From contig JAHEIW010000002.1 in assembly GCA_024639185.1 (NCBI GenBank), forward strand, positions 66,842 to 109,864: DNA of 43,023 nucleotides. Direction: 5' to 3'. A program made the position numbers and the translations under genes. Under the pieces are notes generated by a model, which did not search any database, was not told the DNA's origin, and saw only the letters and a list, made by a program, of their open reading frames with translations. Positions 15,442-23,537 of this stretch are shown piece after piece (position 1 is the stretch's first letter; each line of letters opens with the position of its first letter). The DNA comes from Deltaproteobacteria bacterium. Lineage in GTDB: Bacteria; Desulfobacterota; Desulfobacteria; Desulfobacterales; JAHEIW01.

Positions 15442-16170
15442 TTGAGTAAGCAGCTGGTGAAAATCCAACTAAAAGGTGTGGTCGTTATCGTCGGCAATTA
15501 TGGCAGCGGTAAGACCGAAGTGGCGATTAATCTGGCGGTATATCATAAACGCGCCGGGATCGACGTTCGGATCGCTGATCTTGATGTCGTCAATCCGTAT
15601 TTTCGAACGCGTGAGGCCAAAGGACCGCTTAGCAATCTGGGAATCGATGTCGTTTTGCCGCCGAAACAATACCTGCAGGCGGATCTGCCGATTCTCAGCC
15701 CGGAGGTTGCCGGCAGCATTCGTCAACCCGGTGAATTGACCCTGCTGGATGTGGGTGGTGATGATGCGGGTGCCACCATTCTGGCTTCACTTGAGAATGA
15801 ATTCAAGGCAACATCACCCCGGGTGTTGCAGGTGATCAACCCTTTAAGGCCCTTTACCGAAACCCATCAAGGCTGTCTTAAAGTCCGGGCTGCCATTGAG
15901 TCCGCTTCCAAGTTGACCGTCAACGGTCTTATTGGCAATGCAAATCTCATTGATGACACCCGTCTTGATGATATTTACGACGGTTACCGCTTTGTAAGCG
16001 AGTTATCCGAGCACAGCGGGCTGCCGCTTGAATTAATTACTGCCGGCCGGGCGCTGTTGCCGTCTCTGGATATGGATCGCTTTGCATGCCCGGTCTTACC
16101 GATTGACCGGCAGCTGGTTCCGCCCTGGCAAAAGCCGGTTGAGTTCGATCAAGCGGACATATCCGGTTGA
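15442..16170 (+). CDS. SIMIBI-type P-loop NTPase next to the 2-oxoacid oxidoreductase genes
   Basis: About 242 residues carry a Walker A VGNYGSGKTEVAINLA near residues 17-32, then VRIADLDVVNPYFRTREA and ELTLLDVGGDDAGATIL. This resembles CobQ/MinD/ParA-type nucleotide-binding proteins, but the Walker A is GNYGSGKT and not the deviant KGGxGKT. Function is unknown. It stands directly upstream of a ferredoxin-dependent oxidoreductase, so a role in its assembly or regulation is an inference from position. Start is uncertain: TTG 15442 or GTG 15457 place the P-loop at the usual distance, and the longer frame from 15286 begins inside the promoter. Confidence 0.8.
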   Translation: MSKQLVKIQLKGVVVIVGNYGSGKTEVAINLAVYHKRAGIDVRIADLDVVNPYFRTREAKGPLSNLGIDVVLPPKQYLQADLPILSPEVAGSIRQPGELTLLDVGGDDAGATILASLENEFKATSPRVLQVINPLRPFTETHQGCLKVRAAIESASKLTVNGLIGNANLIDDTRLDDIYDGYRFVSELSEHSGLPLELITAGRALLPSLDMDRFACPVLPIDRQLVPPWQKPVEFDQADISG

Positions 16171-16237
16171 TACTTGCGAATTGTTAGCAGTAGCGCTATT
16201 ATGGCTGCTGAAGACCGGGTTGCTCGATCAAGGCAAC

Positions 16238-16279
16238 CCGACGCAATCAAACCTGAATACCAGGTTTTTTTGATTGCGT
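16238..16279 (+). terminator. long hairpin with T-run after the P-loop NTPase gene
   Basis: ACGCAATCAAACCTG pairs with CAGG...TTTGATTGCGT, interrupted by a bulge inside a seven-base T-run. The inner ACCTG-AATAC-CAGGT stem followed by TTTTTTT looks like an intrinsic terminator. The outer pairing could also form an antiterminator-like extension. Confidence 0.65.
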
Positions 16280-16391
16280 GCCTTGTAGCGGGGGCGTTTT
16301 TCAGAATGGCATCAGATTAAGGTGGTACCTGATCGCGTCGTTACACCGGTTACTTGGTTACGCGTTAATATACAGTGGAGGTTGGTTATTT

Positions 16392-16625
16392 ATGGCCTAT
16401 GAACATTCTATCAATAATGATCGATGCAAGGGGTGCGGGTTGTGTGTAACCGTATGCCCCAAAAATGTCCTTGAAATTTCCAATAAGGTAAACGCCAAAG
16501 GCTATTTCCCGGCATTTCAGGCGCGTCCTGAAGACTGTATTTTTTGTGCCCTGTGCTGCACCATGTGTCCGGATGTGGCCATCACCATTTGCGAAATAGA
16601 GACGGAGGCGACGGGCAAAACTTAA
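16392..16625 (+). CDS. 2x[4Fe-4S] ferredoxin subunit of 2-oxoacid:ferredoxin oxidoreductase (KorD/VorD-like)
   Basis: This 77-residue protein has two cluster-binding motifs, CKGCGLCVTVCP and CIFCALCCTMCP. It is the delta subunit that passes electrons from the thiamine-dependent catalytic subunit to soluble ferredoxin. The second motif contains an extra adjacent Cys (CALCC). I chose ATG 16392 because GGAGGTT lies about ten bases upstream; the frame from 16278 adds residues not seen in the family. It opens the four-gene oxidoreductase set. Confidence 0.92.
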   Translation: MAYEHSINNDRCKGCGLCVTVCPKNVLEISNKVNAKGYFPAFQARPEDCIFCALCCTMCPDVAITICEIETEATGKT

Positions 16626-16705
16626 GGTTTGCGGTATCCCGAATCTTTATCAATTTTAATTCAAAGCTCAGATTGCTAAAATAAGCAAGCGAAGGAATAT
16701 ATACT

Positions 16706-17776
16706 ATGGGTAAAGTTTTAATGAAAGGTAACGAGGCTATTGGAGAGGCCGCGATCCGGGCCGGTTGTTTGAACTATTTTGCCTATCCAATCACGCCGCA
16801 ATCGGAAGTGGCTGAATATCTTTCACGCCGGTTGCCAGAGGCGGGTGGTGTGTTTTTGCAAGGTGAAAGTGAAGTGGCGGTATCGTACATGATTTTTGGC
16901 GCTGCTGCTTGCGGCGAGCGTGTTTTTACAACGTCTTCGAGTCCGGGCATCAGTTTGATGAGTGAAGGAATCAGCTACATTACAGCCGGTCAGTGTCCGG
17001 CGGTGTTTGTCAATATCATGCGCGGCGGACCGGGATTGGGCGGAATTTTGCCTTCTCAGGCCGACTATATGCAGTCGGTGAAAGGGGGCGGACACGGTGA
17101 TTATAAGCTGCTGGTGATGGCCCCCGCCAGTGTCCAGGAAGCAGTCGAAATGATGATGAGCGCCTTTGCCCTGGCCGAAAAATATCGTAACCCGGTCATG
17201 ATACTGGGAGACGGGCTCATCGGTCAGATGATGGAACCGGTAGAATTTCCAGATGCGCTTAAGGCCAAACCGTCCAACAAAGATGATTGGGCCACCAACG
17301 GGATGGCCACCCGCAGCCGCAACCAGCGCAACCTGGTCAAAACGCTCTATTTGGATCCAGAGGAGCTCAATGCCCACAATTTGATGCTGCGCGCCAAGTA
17401 TGAGCAAATGGAAAAAGAAGAAGTGCGCTATGAGGCCTATAACGTTGATGAAGATTACAAGCTGCTGATTGTCAGCTATGGCACCATGAGTCGTGTCTGC
17501 CGCACCGCCATCGATAATTTGAAAGATCAGGGTATTGAAATCGGCATGATTCGACCGCAGACGCTCTTTCCGTTTCCCAAAACCGCCATTTACGATGCAG
17601 CCGGCAAGAAAAGCTGCCGGGCGGCTCTGTGTGTCGAGATGTGCATGGGACAAATGGTGGAGGATGTGGAGCGCAGTGTTTCCGGCCAGCGACCGGTGCA
17701 CTGGTACGGTAAGTGCGGTGGTGAGGTCCCCACGCCCGAGGAGGTCATAGAGGAGGTTCGTAAATTGGTCAAATAG
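16706..17776 (+). CDS. vorB: 2-oxoacid:ferredoxin oxidoreductase alpha subunit (VorB/KorA type)
   Basis: This 356-residue protein is the pyruvate-ferredoxin-oxidoreductase domain I/II subunit of a four-subunit 2-oxoacid oxidoreductase. Signatures are MKGNEAIGEAAIRAG, FAYPITPQSEVAEYLSRRLPE, GESEVA, TSSSPGISLMSEGISY and NIMRGGPGLGG. These match the VorB subgroup (branched-chain 2-oxoacids) and closely related 2-oxoglutarate enzymes; sequence reading alone does not settle the substrate. The enzyme oxidatively decarboxylates a 2-oxoacid to acyl-CoA while reducing ferredoxin in anaerobes. It starts at ATG 16706, 80 bases after the ferredoxin subunit, and is followed by an inverted repeat before the beta subunit. 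Confidence 0.93.
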   Translation: MGKVLMKGNEAIGEAAIRAGCLNYFAYPITPQSEVAEYLSRRLPEAGGVFLQGESEVAVSYMIFGAAACGERVFTTSSSPGISLMSEGISYITAGQCPAVFVNIMRGGPGLGGILPSQADYMQSVKGGGHGDYKLLVMAPASVQEAVEMMMSAFALAEKYRNPVMILGDGLIGQMMEPVEFPDALKAKPSNKDDWATNGMATRSRNQRNLVKTLYLDPEELNAHNLMLRAKYEQMEKEEVRYEAYNVDEDYKLLIVSYGTMSRVCRTAIDNLKDQGIEIGMIRPQTLFPFPKTAIYDAAGKKSCRAALCVEMCMGQMVEDVERSVSGQRPVHWYGKCGGEVPTPEEVIEEVRKLVK

Positions 17777-17861
17777 TTCAATGGTCGATTGGTTGATAAA
17801 GTTGATGGTTTAATTATCGGCATCGTATCGATCAAACCAATCAACCCGTTAACCATTCAAC
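17776..17861. repeat. word-type inverted repeat: GGTTGAT / ATCAACC family, inside the operon
   Basis: Left arm: GTTCAATGGTCGATTGGTTG. Right arm: CCAATCAACCCGTTAACC then ATTCAAC. The arms are complementary with small bulges, around a short centre near 17815-17830. It fills almost the whole gap between alpha and beta subunit genes, and transcription presumably passes through it. Confidence 0.7.
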
Positions 17862-17888
17862 ATATTGACTGAAAATAGGAGAAAAGAA

Positions 17889-18662
17889 ATGGGAAAAACA
17901 TTTCAGAAACCGGAGGCCCTGGCCGAAACAATTACGCACTATTGCCCGGGATGCACCCACGGGGTTGCCCACAGGCTTGTCGCAGAGGTCATTGACGAGC
18001 TCGGCGTCCGCGGCAAGACCGTTGGCATCGCGCCGGTGGGCTGCGCAGTGTTGATGTATAATTATTTTACGTTTGATTTCCAGGAGGCTGCCCATGGCCG
18101 CGCACCGGCGATGGCAACCGGCATCAAGCGCGTTCGGCCGGATCTGGTTGTGTTTACCTACCAGGGAGACGGTGATCTGGCGAGCATCGGGATGAGTGAG
18201 ATTGTACATGCCGCCAACCGCGGCGAAAAATTCACCGTCATTTTTATCAACAACGCGGTTTATGGTATGACAGGCGGCCAGATGGCACCGACCACCATGC
18301 CGGATCAGCGGACAACAACCTCACCTTTTGGCCGTAAGGTTCTGGATACCGGTATGCCAATCAAAATGGCCGAAATGCTGGCAGCGCTTCAAACCCCGGC
18401 TTATATTACCCGTCAGACGCTTTTGAGCCCGAAATACATCAACAAAGCCAAAAAGGCGATCAAGCAAGCCTTTAGTTATCAAATTGAAAATACCTGTTTT
18501 AGTTTTGTCGAATTGGTCAGCACCTGCCCGACGAATTGGGGTATGACCCCGCTGGATGCCATTAAATGGGCTGAAGAGAAAATGCTGCCCTATTATTCCC
18601 TGGGTGTATTTAAGACACCTGAAAATGGCAATGAGGTGCAAACACCGGACAGTACTCAGTAA
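17889..18662 (+). CDS. 2-oxoacid:ferredoxin oxidoreductase beta subunit (TPP-binding)
   Basis: This 257-residue protein binds thiamine diphosphate and carries the decarboxylation step. HYCPGCTHG near the N-terminus is the beta-subunit signature. GDGDLASIGMSEIVHAANRGEKFTVIFINN contains the GDG...NN motif that holds Mg-thiamine diphosphate, and YGMTGGQMAPTT follows. I chose ATG 17889 because AGGAG lies eight bases upstream; the frame runs eight codons further back. It partners the alpha and gamma subunits on either side. Confidence 0.93.
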   Translation: MGKTFQKPEALAETITHYCPGCTHGVAHRLVAEVIDELGVRGKTVGIAPVGCAVLMYNYFTFDFQEAAHGRAPAMATGIKRVRPDLVVFTYQGDGDLASIGMSEIVHAANRGEKFTVIFINNAVYGMTGGQMAPTTMPDQRTTTSPFGRKVLDTGMPIKMAEMLAALQTPAYITRQTLLSPKYINKAKKAIKQAFSYQIENTCFSFVELVSTCPTNWGMTPLDAIKWAEEKMLPYYSLGVFKTPENGNEVQTPDSTQ

Positions 18663-18801
18663 AGAAACGGCAGACTGCAGTCAAAAGTGAGCGCTAACAA
18701 GCAATATATCCTTGCAAGCTGCGGCTCATGGAAAGCGTTCAACTTCATGTTCTTGTGCTTTAAAGCCCAATCTGTGCTGCTTGCAATATAGGGGAGGTAA
18801 C

Positions 18802-19344
18802 ATGCAAAACGAAGTACAATTTGCCGGATTTGGCGGTCAGGGGATTATGTTAATGGGCCAGATTATGGCAGAGGCCGCCATGCAACAGGGCTATGAGGTC
18901 GTCTGGATTCCGTCTTACGGTCCGGAAATGCGCGGCGGTACCGCCTATTGTACAGTGGTCATCAGTGACCGACCCATCGGTTCACCGATCATTCGATATC
19001 CCAGGCACCTGGTGGCGATGAATCGGCCTTCTCTTGAAAAATTTGCACCGGCTGTAAAGCCCGGTGGCACTATTTTTATCAACAGCTCCATGATATCTAT
19101 CGATGCCGGACGGGATGACGTGGATGTTCTAAAAGTCCCCATTATCGAAATCGCCAAGGAATTGGGGAATGTGAAAACCGCCAATATCGTGGCACTTGCG
19201 GCATTCGTCAATCGCAGCCAGGTCGTTGATTTTGAACTGCTGCGGGAATCGGTTAAAGCAAAATTCGCCCGAAAAGAAAAGCTGATTCCCCTTAACATGA
19301 AGGCTCTGGATGCTGGCAAAGAAGCCTCAATGGCAACTGCGTAA
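18802..19344 (+). CDS. 2-oxoacid:ferredoxin oxidoreductase gamma subunit
   Basis: This 180-residue protein is the gamma domain (POR_N/Kor-C type). Signatures are VQFAGFGGQGIMLMGQIMAEAA, WIPSYGPEMRGGTAYCTVVIS and SLEKFAPAVKPGGTIFINSS. It binds near the CoA site of the oxidoreductase. ATG 18802 follows GGGGAGGT. The frame from 18712 would add about 30 residues with no family match. It is the last gene of the set. Confidence 0.92.
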   Translation: MQNEVQFAGFGGQGIMLMGQIMAEAAMQQGYEVVWIPSYGPEMRGGTAYCTVVISDRPIGSPIIRYPRHLVAMNRPSLEKFAPAVKPGGTIFINSSMISIDAGRDDVDVLKVPIIEIAKELGNVKTANIVALAAFVNRSQVVDFELLRESVKAKFARKEKLIPLNMKALDAGKEASMATA

Positions 19345-19364
19345 TACGCTAAAATTAAAACTGT

Positions 19365-19433
19365 CACCAAAGCACGAAATGACGAAAACACAAAAAATAT
19401 TTCGTGCTTTTACATTTTCGTGATTTCGTGGTC
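19365..19433. repeat. word-type inverted repeat: CACGAAA family
   Basis: Left arm CACCAAAGCACGAAATGACG (from 19366). Right arm TTTTCGTGATTTCGTGGTC (19415-19433). The same family recurs between dnaE and the manC-type gene. It lies between the gamma subunit and hisC. Confidence 0.75.
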
Positions 19434-19500
19434 ATTTTTCAAATGCTATTTTTCATCTAAAGATGTTTGCGTCATTTGAAGCCTGGGTTCTATAGCAAAT

Positions 19501-20595
19501 ATGAAACTTAAAATTCCCGATTACATGTCAGCCATTAAGCCCTATGTGCCCGGTAAACCGATTGATGCCGTCCAACGCGAATTCGGGATCAAAGATTCCA
19601 TTAAACTGGCCTCCAATGAAAATCCATTGGGCCCATCGCCCATGGCAGTTGAAGCCATACGGCAGGCAGTGGATGATCTACACCGTTACCCGGATGCCGG
19701 CGGTTTCCATCTGACGCGGGCGATCGCTGAAAAGTTTCATCTCGATCCGGCCAGCATCGTACTGGGTAATGGATCCGATGACGTCATCGCCTTGCTGACC
19801 GGTGTCTTGCTAACACCGTCCGATGAGGTGATTTTACCGCAACCGTCCTTTCTTTTTTACGAGATAGCGCTCCGCAGAATGGGCGCAAAACCGATTTGGG
19901 TTCCTTTGCGGTCGTTCCGTACAGATCTGGCGGCAATGGCTGCAAAGATAAGCCCTAAAACCCGCATGATCTTTTTAAATGTGCCGCACAATCCTGCCGG
20001 AACGATTATTTCAAAATCCGAGTTTGCAGATTTTATTGCTCAAATACCGCCTGAAGTCGTCACGGTGCTGGATGAAGCCTATATTGAGTTTGTCAAAGAT
20101 GTCGATTGCACCAACAGCTTTGATTTTTTAACGGGCGATAAAGCGATTGTAGGCATGCGCACCTTTTCCAAGGCCTATGGGTTGGCGGGACTCCGCGTGG
20201 GCTACGGTGTAATGCCGCCTGTCCTGGCCGAACTGCTCCACAGGGTCAGACAGCCGTTTAATGTAAATGTGCTTGCTCAGGTGGCTGCAACTGCGGCCCT
20301 GAAGGACTCAGGTTTTCTGCAAAAAACGCTGCAACTGGTCCATACCGAGCGCGAGCTCATGTATGCGGCCCTCGACAATCTTGATATGCCTTATGTGCGC
20401 TCAGAGGCCAATTTTTTTATGGTTGATGTCGGCAGCCGCGGAAAATCAGCGGATGATGTTTTTAAAAAACTCCTGCCCCTGGGAATCATCGTGCGGTCGA
20501 TGACATCTTACGGATACCCGCAGCACATTCGCATCAATATTGGAAAACCTGAAGAGAATAGTCGCTTTTTGGAGACGCTCGAGCAGGTGCTATAA
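19501..20595 (+). CDS. hisC: histidinol-phosphate aminotransferase
   Basis: This 364-residue pyridoxal-phosphate enzyme of class II aminotransferases acts in histidine biosynthesis (EC 2.6.1.9). ASNENPLGPSP near the N-terminus is a HisC hallmark. VLDEAYIEF holds the cofactor-binding Asp and Tyr. TFSKAYGLAGLRVGYG contains the Schiff-base Lys224. RSMTSYGYPQHIRINIGKPEEN closes the active site. Length is typical. No clear ribosome binding site precedes ATG 19501. No other his gene is nearby. It precedes cmk and rpsA. Confidence 0.93.
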   Translation: MKLKIPDYMSAIKPYVPGKPIDAVQREFGIKDSIKLASNENPLGPSPMAVEAIRQAVDDLHRYPDAGGFHLTRAIAEKFHLDPASIVLGNGSDDVIALLTGVLLTPSDEVILPQPSFLFYEIALRRMGAKPIWVPLRSFRTDLAAMAAKISPKTRMIFLNVPHNPAGTIISKSEFADFIAQIPPEVVTVLDEAYIEFVKDVDCTNSFDFLTGDKAIVGMRTFSKAYGLAGLRVGYGVMPPVLAELLHRVRQPFNVNVLAQVAATAALKDSGFLQKTLQLVHTERELMYAALDNLDMPYVRSEANFFMVDVGSRGKSADDVFKKLLPLGIIVRSMTSYGYPQHIRINIGKPEENSRFLETLEQVL

Positions 20596-20721
20596 GGTTC
20601 AAAGGTTCAGCGTTCAAAGGTTCAGAGGTTGGATAACAGCATATAATGCCTAACAAAGATTAGGCAGCAATTCACCCTCATAACTCTGTAACCCTGAACG
20701 CAGAACCCTGAACCCTGAACC
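20596..20721. repeat. word-type inverted repeat: GGTTCA(GC/AA) and CCCTGAAC
   Basis: The left arm 20596-20632 repeats GGTTCA and GTTCAAAGG. The right arm about 20684-20721 repeats ACCCTGAAC and CGCAGAACC, the complement. In the loop a perfect hairpin TGCCTAA (20647-20653) with TTAGGCA (20660-20666) stands alone. The element ends only nine bases before the cmk start codon. Confidence 0.75.
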
Positions 20722-20730
20722 GGTGTTTTG

Positions 20731-21399
20731 ATGAAGAAGCTATTAATTACGATAGATGGGCCGGCCGGTGCCGGTAAAACCAGTGTTAGCCGCGCGCTTG
20801 CCCGGCGGCTGGGATATCGGTATATCGATACCGGTGCCCTTTACCGCGGTGTTGCCTATGAAGTCAACCGTCAGGGGATAGACCCTGAAAGTGAGGCCGA
20901 GCTGACCCTGCTGTGCGATCGACTTCAACTTGCGTTTAAAGCAAAAGGAGACGAGCTGCGGCTTTATTCTGCCAGCACAGATATTTCCGATCATATTCGC
21001 ACACCCGAAATCAGCATGCTTGCTTCAGCGGTTTCAGCTAAACCGGTGGTTCGAAACTATCTTTTAAGCGTGCAAAAGGATATCGGTCGTCAGAAAGCGG
21101 CGGTTTTTGAAGGTCGGGATATGGGAACCGTTGTGTTCCCGAATGCGGACATTAAATTTTTTCTGGATGCATCTTCTCAGACCCGCGCCCGGCGTCGCTA
21201 TGACGAAATAAAATCCAATTCCGCTCAGTCGCTCAAGCAGGTTGAAAAAGACATGCAGCGCCGCGATTCCAATGACAGCACCCGCAGCCTGGCTCCCCTT
21301 AAGCCTGCAAATGATGCAATTTTAATTGATTCCACGGACTTATCTATCGAGGAAGTTGTAGAGTCAATGCTGTCGCATATCGCCCGCTTAACAGCGTAG
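20731..21399 (+). CDS. cmk: cytidylate kinase
   Basis: This 222-residue enzyme phosphorylates CMP and dCMP with ATP (EC 2.7.4.25). The P-loop is IDGPAGAGKTSVSRALARRL, followed by YIDTGALYRG. The CMP-binding segment is EGRDMGTVVFPNADIKFFLDA, and the lid region has R-x-x-R-D near residue 182. ATG 20731 fits the family; a TTG one codon earlier is possible. There is no good ribosome binding site because the right arm of a repeat occupies that position. The cmk-rpsA order is common in proteobacteria. Confidence 0.94.
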   Translation: MKKLLITIDGPAGAGKTSVSRALARRLGYRYIDTGALYRGVAYEVNRQGIDPESEAELTLLCDRLQLAFKAKGDELRLYSASTDISDHIRTPEISMLASAVSAKPVVRNYLLSVQKDIGRQKAAVFEGRDMGTVVFPNADIKFFLDASSQTRARRRYDEIKSNSAQSLKQVEKDMQRRDSNDSTRSLAPLKPANDAILIDSTDLSIEEVVESMLSHIARLTA

Positions 21400-21510
21400 C
21401 TGGATTTAATGTACGCTATTTTTAACATAAGCGTAACATCTGGTGATTTAATTAAAAAATCAAAATTAAGGATTGCTTTTTTTTCTTATTCTGTTAGATA
21501 TATGAGTTTA

Positions 21511-21529
21511 TACCGCCGATAGGGCGGTA
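21511..21529 (+). promoter_or_regulatory. hairpin in the rpsA leader
   Basis: TACCGCC and GGCGGTA form a perfect 7-bp stem with a five-base loop 33 bases before the rpsA start codon, followed by an A-rich stretch. The leader upstream is AT-rich and contains weak -35/-10-like boxes (TTGCTT at 21473, TAGATA at 21495). Autogenous control of rpsA through its leader is known in E. coli; a similar role here is an inference. Confidence 0.45.
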
Positions 21530-21561
21530 GAAAAAAATAGGCTAAGGGGGAATAATTTTTC

Positions 21562-23406
21562 ATGACTGACGAAACCAACAAGGATGAAAACCAAAATGAC
21601 GTACAAGCTGAGCCTACCGCTGATGGCGCAGGCGCACAGCCGGATGCCAGCGATCAACCGCAAGCTGATGCACCCGATGCAGACGATTCATTGAAGGGAT
21701 CATCCGAAGACAGCACAGCAGAACCGGTGGAAAGTATGGCAAGCGTGATGGACATGTATGAAGAAAGCTTCAAACGTTTTGCTGAGGGTGAAGTGGTCAC
21801 CGGCCGGATTATTTCAATTGACAAGGATCATGTTCTGATCGATATCGGCTACAAGTCTGAAGGTCAGGTAAGGATTGACGAATTCCTGGATGAAAAAGGA
21901 GAAGTCACCGCCCAAATCGGTGATTCCATCGAAGTGATGGTTGAATGGTGGGACGATGAGGATGAGCGCGTCCTGCTGTCTAAGGATAAAGCAGCCAATA
22001 TTAAAGTCTGGGAGGCGATCAAAACCTCCTACGATGAAGAAGGTACTGTCAAAGGGACGATTACCAACCGGGTCAAAGGTGGGTTTTCGGTCGACATTGG
22101 CGTTCCGGCTTTTTTACCCGGATCTCAGGCGGATCTGCGACCGATTCGAAATCTGGATGAGATGGTCGGCAAAGAATTTGATTTTAAAATTCTAAAATAC
22201 AATCGCAAGCGCAGTAATATCGTTCTTTCCCGTCGTGCCATTCTGGAAAAAGAACTGGAGAAAAAGCGTTCAGAAACCCTGGCGACAATTGCCGAGGGCA
22301 AGATTGTTGAAGGTATCGTCAAAAATATCACCGAATACGGCGTGTTTGTGGATCTGGGCGGACTTGACGGCCTGCTTCACATTACCGATATCTCCTGGGG
22401 TCGGGTAAAGCATCCCTCAGAGCTTTTTGCAATTGGTGACCCGATTACGGTTAAAATTCTCAATCTCGACCTGGAAAATGAGAGGGTCTCCCTGGGGATG
22501 AAACAACTCAATGAAGACCCATGGACCACCGCAGCTGAAAAATATGCAGTCGGGTCGCGTGTGACCGGCAAAGTTGTCAGTCTGACGGATTACGGTGCAT
22601 TTGTCGAACTTGAGGAAGGCATTGAGGGCCTGATTCATGTTTCTGAAATGTCATGGACGCGCAAGGTCAGGCATCCATCCAAGGTTGTTTCCGTCGGTGA
22701 AGCAGTGGAAGCGGTTGTGCTGGATATCAAACCCGAAAGCCGCAGGATTTCCCTGGGCATGAAACAGGTTGTTCCCAATCCCTGGGATGTAATCAGTGAA
22801 AAATATCCGATCGGAACGACCATTGAGGGAAAAATTAAGAACATCACCGATTTCGGTCTCTTTATCGGTATCGATGAAGGCATTGATGGACTGGTTCATA
22901 TCTCTGATATTTCCTGGACAAAAAGAATCAAACATCCTTCAGAGCTGTTTCAGAAAGGGGATGTCGTACAGGCAATTGTGCTGGATATCGAAAAAGACAA
23001 CGAACGCTTTTCGCTTGGCATTAAACAATTGCAGGATGATCCATGGGCAAGCGTTGCCCAAAGGTACGAAGTCGGTAAGGAAATAACGGGAACCGTCACA
23101 AACCTGACGGATTTTGGCATATTTGTCGAACTGGAAGAAGGCATTGAAGGGCTGGTTCATGTATCGGAAATCAGCAAAGAAAAGATTAAAACGCCTCTGG
23201 AAAAATTTAAAATTGGCGATGTGATCACCGCGCGGGTGATGAACATCAACAGCGTAGAAAGGCGCATCGGCCTGTCGATTAAGCGCATGGAGATCGAAGA
23301 CGAGCAAAATCTGCTCAGCGAATATGTCAACAACATGGGACCGGCCACTTCCAGCTTTGGAGAAATTTTACGCGAGAATTTGCAGGAGAAGCTCAACGAA
23401 GACTAA
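21562..23406 (+). CDS. rpsA: 30S ribosomal protein S1
   Basis: This 614-residue protein has six S1 (OB-fold) domains from about residue 75 to 590, seen as repeats of the type GxVxxItdyGvFVdLeegieGLvHiSeiSW. S1 recruits mRNA to the 30S subunit. E. coli S1 has 557 residues; the excess here is mainly a 60-residue acidic, Gln/Asp/Ala-rich N-terminal extension that looks disordered. The start follows AAGGGGGA. It follows cmk after about 160 bases of leader. Confidence 0.95.
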   Translation: MTDETNKDENQNDVQAEPTADGAGAQPDASDQPQADAPDADDSLKGSSEDSTAEPVESMASVMDMYEESFKRFAEGEVVTGRIISIDKDHVLIDIGYKSEGQVRIDEFLDEKGEVTAQIGDSIEVMVEWWDDEDERVLLSKDKAANIKVWEAIKTSYDEEGTVKGTITNRVKGGFSVDIGVPAFLPGSQADLRPIRNLDEMVGKEFDFKILKYNRKRSNIVLSRRAILEKELEKKRSETLATIAEGKIVEGIVKNITEYGVFVDLGGLDGLLHITDISWGRVKHPSELFAIGDPITVKILNLDLENERVSLGMKQLNEDPWTTAAEKYAVGSRVTGKVVSLTDYGAFVELEEGIEGLIHVSEMSWTRKVRHPSKVVSVGEAVEAVVLDIKPESRRISLGMKQVVPNPWDVISEKYPIGTTIEGKIKNITDFGLFIGIDEGIDGLVHISDISWTKRIKHPSELFQKGDVVQAIVLDIEKDNERFSLGIKQLQDDPWASVAQRYEVGKEITGTVTNLTDFGIFVELEEGIEGLVHVSEISKEKIKTPLEKFKIGDVITARVMNINSVERRIGLSIKRMEIEDEQNLLSEYVNNMGPATSSFGEILRENLQEKLNED

Positions 23407-23450
23407 AACCCATCTCAAAAATGCATATCCCCGCCCAATGGCTTTGTTAC

Positions 23451-23505
23451 GATTCGGTTTAAAATGCTCACGTACTGCGTGTACGCTCCACTTTTAAACC
23501 GAATC
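23451..23505. repeat. perfect 14-bp inverted repeat between rpsA and the tsaC-type gene
   Basis: GATTCGGTTTAAAA (23451-23464) pairs perfectly with TTTTAAACCGAATC (23492-23505). Inside, CGTAC (23471-23475) pairs with GTACG (23481-23485). Its place between convergent genes would suit a bidirectional terminator, but there is no flanking T-run outside the stem on the plus side. Confidence 0.8.
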
Positions 23506-23537
23506 GACGCCTCACCCTTGGACGTGATCTACTATTT

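Noticed and set aside
16823..17701. 292-residue minus-strand frame opposite vorB
   Set aside because: It is antisense to a well-supported subunit; the His-rich composition is what antisense of this codon usage yields.
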